64,000 nucleotides of DNA from Diplolepis rosae (lineage: Eukaryota; Arthropoda; Insecta; Hymenoptera; Diplolepididae), in the NCBI GenBank assembly GCA_030998225.1, contig JAPYXD010000701.1, positions 7,486,501 to 7,550,500 on the forward strand, read 5' to 3'. The notes beneath the pieces were generated by a model. The model saw only the letters and a list, made by a program, of their open reading frames with translations. It was not told the origin of the DNA and made no database searches. Position 1 is the stretch's first letter. Every line of letters starts with the position of its first letter. Made by a program: the position numbers and the translations under genes. Positions 58,983-64,000 of this stretch are shown here, piece after piece.

Positions 58983-59860
58983 TGCCATAAATTCAAAGAT
59001 TAATTCAAAATTTCTGTAAAACGGAATAATTAAAATAAGGATTATCATAAAATTGAACATCTCATCTCATAGCTTGCAATTCAAAATGAACTAGTCCAGT
59101 ATGCAGCATCACGAATTGAAAAAATATTCATAGTTCAATGTGAATAAAGAACCGGAAAACATTAAAAATTTTTTTTTTTTTTGCACACCGACGGGCCGCA
59201 ATTTGAAAAAATTTTATTATTGAAGAACGATGCCAAATTGGTTATCAATGGCAAAACGCGAGCAAGGTTTACATTTTTTAAAAACTTTTTGTGAAGACTT
59301 TGTTACCGTAGTCTCTCACAGAATGATCTGAACTGTTTTCGGAACCGACTCGAGACATGTGGCTTTGCTGAACGAAAATTTTTTTATATAAGCAATCCTG
59401 AGAGGTTCTTTTCCTCCTTGAAGAAGACTATTGTCCGATACCTAGTTAAGAAAGTCGAGGCGTTTATGTTGATTTTCACGAGTGGACGAAGGCGTGTATT
59501 TTTCAAGAACCGATTTTTTATATCAGCTTTGTGGACAATCCATTTAATATTAAATTTGCAACCAAGGTATTACAGAAACGTAAATTATTATACTATTTAT
59601 ACATGTAGTTTTATTCAATATTATTTGAGTATGTTAAGAAATAATTAAAAAAAAAATTTAAAGCTGTTAATTACTGCATTCAGATTTATTCTGAGATGTT
59701 TGGAAAAATAATACATTAATCTTTAAAAAATAATAAAAATGCAATTTTAGTATTCGTGATATTAAGTATCACATTTTAAAAGGTATTATTAAATTTAATT
59801 TGTTCTGAAAAATGGTCAGAACTATGATATATTCAATCTTTATACTAAATGTGCCATTTT

Positions 59861-59964
59861 TAAATTTTAAAGTGACATGTTTGATAACATGTCTGCTATT
59901 ATATTGACCCAAAATTCATAGAATTTTTTTCATTTCTCATTATTTTGGCATAGGGTCAGATTCT
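59861..59964. repeat. 104-bp direct repeat, copy 2
   Basis: Exact second copy of 58781-58884. The pair brackets about 976 bp with one hammerhead-like motif, resembling the pseudo-LTR layout of Penelope-like elements, but no RT coding is visible between them. Confidence 0.9.
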
Positions 59965-61729
59965 ATAGAGTGGCTACTTAAAAAGGCTTTTCTAGTTGAA
60001 AGCTTAGAAAATTGAAAACTCTAAATTTGAGTTACCAAAACCACTTCTGATGGTTTGAAATTTCTTAAGTAAACAAATAATTCTACATCGTTTGAAAACA
60101 TTTATAATTTTATTTTTAAAATAATTTTTAGTTTTCATGCGAATCTTATTTCAAAGTTTAATAATAATTGAAGCTCGAAGCTTAATATAAAAATTAGTTG
60201 GGCGGTTTTAGCAAATCCTTGAGAATTTGAAACTCATTGCAAAATCGATATTCTGAAAACAAAATAAACAATATTTGTATTTGAAAAAATTAATTATTTT
60301 CAGTTTTTATAAATTTTTGTTTAAAGTTCCCTGGCTTTATGTCTATAGACTACTGCTAAACTCTTTCATTTGGAATAAAAGCCACTCTGAAAGGCGAACC
60401 ACGAATGCGGGGTATCATTGTTTATTCAAGAAATATTTCGATCATTAATCAGAGTCGCAGCTTGGGGTTCGTCGTGCAGTGACCAAGACACCTGCCAGTT
60501 AAAGGTTCACTATTATAATACGCAGTTGGTAGTTTAATACAAGAAAACTTGCCTATTTGTAGTTGGAGTTGATGGGTGAATAGATATTAGACATTCATCG
60601 CTAGCTCGTTGTAGAAATAACAACAGTTATTTTAATTAAGACAGTTTTTACAGGATGCTTCAGCCTGATAACTAGATAAAATTAACTTATCCGATAGCGG
60701 AAACTCTTCCAGACGGTATGCCTTATGGGAAATGCCTAAAATTAGTGAAACACGTTGTATTATAACCATCATTAAAAAAATATTACCAGATAACATCCCA
60801 CCTTTTATAACGATTTAATTTAACTGTACTTTGCGCCATGTTTATATTTTCCACGCCTCGCTGAACTACCACATTTATTTTGTAATTAATCGTACCTAAC
60901 GACGTAATGCCGCAAAAATAATTGCGGAATCAATTTTAGATCCTAGATAAGAAACCTTAGACTGTTTTAAAAATGGTCTAATAGGATATTCTGAACACAT
61001 TGTTAGTTTCTAGTGTTTTTCGAAATTTAGGGGAAATTTTCAACGATTCTTGTTATATGGGTGCCCTTATACACGAGCAGTTAGCACTGGCTCTTCTTCT
61101 TATCGTGTATAGCTACCAGATAGGCCTAACAAGTTTGCATTTATTCAACCCATTACGAGTTAATCTCGAAGGCATACATACATTATCATCTGAATTGGTG
61201 TCGTTGTATACATGAACATTAAATTTGTTTGACTAAGAGCAAACACGATGTTCGCTACGCTCATAAAACAGCAACAAAAAAGCGAATATAATTATATCTT
61301 ATACCATCTTCAAGGCAATATCAATCTTAGCAAATTAATTTTTCGTTTCCGTAGACAATTTTTTGTAATAAGTAAACAAACCTTGTTTGTTAAATTAAAA
61401 AATATAGTATTTAAGAGTTAGCCTTTTCAAACTGATTAAAATTTTAGATTTATTTTCCCAATAAAACTTCTGAAGTAGATTAATTTGTGTGAAAGATGGA
61501 TTTATTGATTGATATTCGCAGAATATGACTGAAGCCTAACAGAATCTTTTCCTTGTCCTTGAGTCAGTGAATTTAAATCTGAATTCGACGTAAGTCTGAC
61601 GTGACGTCAATGTAGAGTTGGGTCAATCGCTGTCAATTTGTTTTCCGATTATTTATTAACTTTTTTGTCATTGTACTTCGACTGTGAGTGAGTATTAATA
61701 TTGTCATTTGCGTCCGCGGGAGTCTGAGA
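59965..61729. other. presumed intron 4, no gene seen
   Basis: AT-rich; one 71-codon frame at 61000-61215 without a recognised domain. Confidence 0.35.
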
Positions 61730-62830
61730 AGGTTCCCTGTGGCGACGTCCAAAACTGACTGATTGTCAGTGCTTGACAGTCGAAAGGGCGTCACTCTTTC
61801 CTTCTGGGTCACGCTATTCCCGGTGGTCCGATCGTGGGATCGTGATTTTTGTTACGCCCTGCCATTACCCATCATCAAGATCTCATGATCCGCGTTCTCT
61901 TGACGTTGATAGATTTCACTTGAATCAAATCCACTTCTTAGTTCAAAATTACTCATATCTGTCTCTGACTTTTTAATTCAAAATTCCAAAACTAGATTCT
62001 CAGAATTGAAATAAGAATTTTATTTATTTATTTCTTACACTATTTCAAACATTAAGATCTCAGAATGTTTCAGGTCAGCAAATCTCTTCTATGAAGTTCT
62101 CTAGACTTCGTTACCAAAAGATATAGAAAAAGAGCCATTGAAGACCATTGCGTCGTAAATAATTCCATGTCAGCGATCTAACCTCTGAAGTTCTCGGGAT
62201 GACATCTCGACAACGTCTGGTTGTCAGCAGATCACAGAAGACAGCCTAGACGTTCTTACACGACATTAGCTGCAGATGAGAATCGATAGTGTCTCCGATC
62301 GTAAAATGCGAGGCTGGGTGTGGGTACATATCTTCGGAGTGATCGACTGGCCAGAAAGGTTTACCGATCGAACTACGGCATTCCAACTGCTTCGAAGCGT
62401 GCCTCGACCCCAAATCGTTTATTCGCAATTTGTCATTTACTATCAGAATCTGCGATTGCAGATTTTAGATTTGAATTACTTCGAGTTTCTCTACTTCGTA
62501 GAGAAGTCTAATTGAAATTGTGCAAGCAATCGCCAATGATGAGAAACTAGACCTATTTTATAAGTTCATATTCCTATTGACAGTATTTATTGGTAAAAAA
62601 TATCAAAATGGTATCATTTTTTTATTAAATTATGAATTAGAGAAATTGCAGAAACACTCTGAATTATTGAAAATAGTCTAAATTTCCTCTGAGAGGTTTT
62701 ACCGAACTTGTAGGACCTAGATGAAAAATCGACTGAGGATAATCTTTTGGTAAACGGTCTCTTCCCCGTTGGGGGAGTTCATGTTGTTTTATGTCCAGGG
62801 TCGCCACGGTAAACTAAAAGTCACCTTATC
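61730..62830. other. mixed GC-richer segment bounded by inverted TGGCGAC words
   Basis: tgTGGCGACGTCC at 61738-61750 and, inverted, gTGGCGACCCTGG near 62798-62812 resemble primer-binding sites of Gypsy-like elements. Between them is unrecognised sequence of balanced composition with short open frames. This may be two LTR-element fragments facing each other, or coincidence. Confidence 0.15.
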
Positions 62831-63023
62831 AGAGATCTGAGTCGCGCAGTGAGCGGCTATTTGTATTCATAAGTCCGCGGGAGGCCGGCGCTCGCTCCCC
62901 GGGTCCACCGTCCTCGGGTTCTGGGGTCCGGTGCAACTTCGTGCCGTGGATTGGTCCCTCGAGATCCCTAAAAAAGGTGCCGAAGAACTTGATACCATTC
63001 ACCTGACTCAAGCTGGATTCCAT
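62831..63023 (-). other. GC-rich open frame, unrecognised
   Basis: A 64-codon - strand frame (MESSLSQVNGIKFFGTFFRD ... EPEDGGPGERAPASRG) lies in an unusually GC-rich island. No splice sites or domain support it, and the region adjoins the possible primer-binding-site word at 62798. It may be part of an LTR-element leader. Confidence 0.15.
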
Positions 63024-64000
63024 AGTATTATGTCAATAATGACAAATTTTTGTTTCTTATCAGTTTCATTCATGTCTAATAAATGCTAATTCAGGAAGTG
63101 GGATAACTATTTGGCTGTTGATCATTGATTTTGAAAAAACGCTTTATATTTCGGTTTTCATTCCTTTTTTCTTCTCATCTGATTTCATTGCTAATTATCA
63201 TTGTTGCATTATTATTATAGGAGAGACTATTTGTAAAATTGATTTTCTTTGATTTGAACAAATCATTAGAGCCCTGCCCTAAGAAATCAACTTTAGAGAT
63301 AAGCATCCTGCATTTCATCATCATGACTACAGAAACAATACGAATAGTAAATTAATAAGAATATATTCAGTGGTATCCTTAATCTAAAAAGGAAAGGCCA
63401 AAGAGGAAGAGAGGATGTGGTTCGACCTTGAGTAAATTGAATGTAAAGAACGAGTTCACGTTTTAAACTCACGATTATGATTCACAGTTAGATCCATCGC
63501 TTATCCGGCGTCTCTTGACACGAACGTTCAGCCCGACGGTGAAGAGCCTCGCGAAGAGAATGTGACCAGTCATCGAGTTATTTAATTTTTCGTGGCACCC
63601 CTGTTGCGCGTGTTTGCTCAGACCCGCTGTGAGCACAAATTACCTCGCGACCGAATCACCACGCTCCAGCACCATTTAAACGCTCGTCAGGAATGATGCT
63701 CTTCCTCCATCGCCATGGACGTCATTTGGCCCTACGTGTCAATACTCTTCGAGAACAACGGTCACCTTCCGTTCTCGATGATACAAAATATCACGTTAAA
63801 AAGTAATCTAAGCGGACACTATGCTCCACTTTCTTTGGCGCCGGCTTCCTTAGTCTGGATGTAAAATTAGAGATTATGGCCATGGATTAATCGGATCCAG
63901 TGACTAAAGTATACATTAATTCGTTCATCTAAGATAACTTTTTTATTTCACAAAATATCTTCCTGAAAATTTAGAAAATACAGCAGAAGACGATGAAGAT
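63024..64000. other. window end, no gene seen
   Basis: 63480-63860 is GC-richer but no open frame with splice sites could be supported. The missing ankyrin-repeat exons of the sosondowah-like gene are expected beyond the window. Confidence 0.35.

Noticed and set aside
62831..63023. Missing downstream exon of the sosondowah-like gene
   Set aside because: The open frame is on the opposite strand and contains no ankyrin-type sequence.
1..64000. tRNA or rRNA genes
   Set aside because: No cloverleaf with A and B boxes or rRNA core sequence was recognised by eye; a tRNAscan-SE run would be decisive.

Overview
The window is AT-rich arthropod (most likely insect) nuclear DNA. The signs are a spliced gene with GT-AG introns and a SOWAH-type N-terminus, several mariner relics, many short elements flanked by TA, a Penelope-like reverse-transcriptase relic, and no prokaryote-style packed ORFs. 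I cannot name the species. Almost all open frames of 60-120 codons are chance frames in AT-rich DNA.

Genes. The one gene I can identify is the 5' part of a sosondowah (SOWAH ankyrin-repeat family) homologue on the + strand at 48159-51503. It has four coding exons of 127, 62, 435 and 153 nt with compatible phases. The ankyrin exons are not found, so the gene probably runs through the repeat-filled 51504-64000 and past the window. A second probable gene start lies on the - strand: a 38-codon first coding exon at 33944-34057 ending at a consensus donor, below a GC-richer promoter-like stretch at 34060-34760. Two further possible exons (5896-6013 on -, 22836-22985 on +) are weaker.

Mobile DNA. 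Region 7.3-10.4 kb holds three decayed mariner transposase relics. Region 16.3-19.3 kb holds an old mariner relic split by a younger 921-bp Mos1-like deletion derivative, and next to it a complete-looking 1294-bp mariner whose transposase has only two obvious breaks. Region 21.4-22.15 kb is a Penelope-like (PLE) RT remnant followed by a structured hairpin. Region 35.6-42.4 kb has a 2.86-kb TA-flanked element carrying one copy of a 1.4-kb repeat, whose second copy lies inverted at 40.9-42.4 kb. Region 43.1-44.0 kb is a Tc1-like long-hairpin element. Region 52.87-54.92 kb is a multi-level nest of insertions. Region 56.34-57.54 kb is a near-perfect palindrome with 572-bp arms.

The most interesting recurring signal is a small hairpin motif, (C/T)TGANGAG - stem-loop - GAAACG, at seven places (19544, 22089, 41542, 53096, 56421, 57431, 58951) in at least four unrelated primary sequences. 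It closely resembles the hammerhead ribozyme core (CUGANGA...GAAA) known from Penelope-like elements and retrozymes. One copy directly follows the PLE RT relic, one sits in a 298-bp insert with an 11-bp target-site duplication, and several are flanked by inverted repeats. All copies carry one extra G between the CUGANGA box and the stem, and a cleavage site is visible in only one copy, so self-cleavage is a hypothesis.
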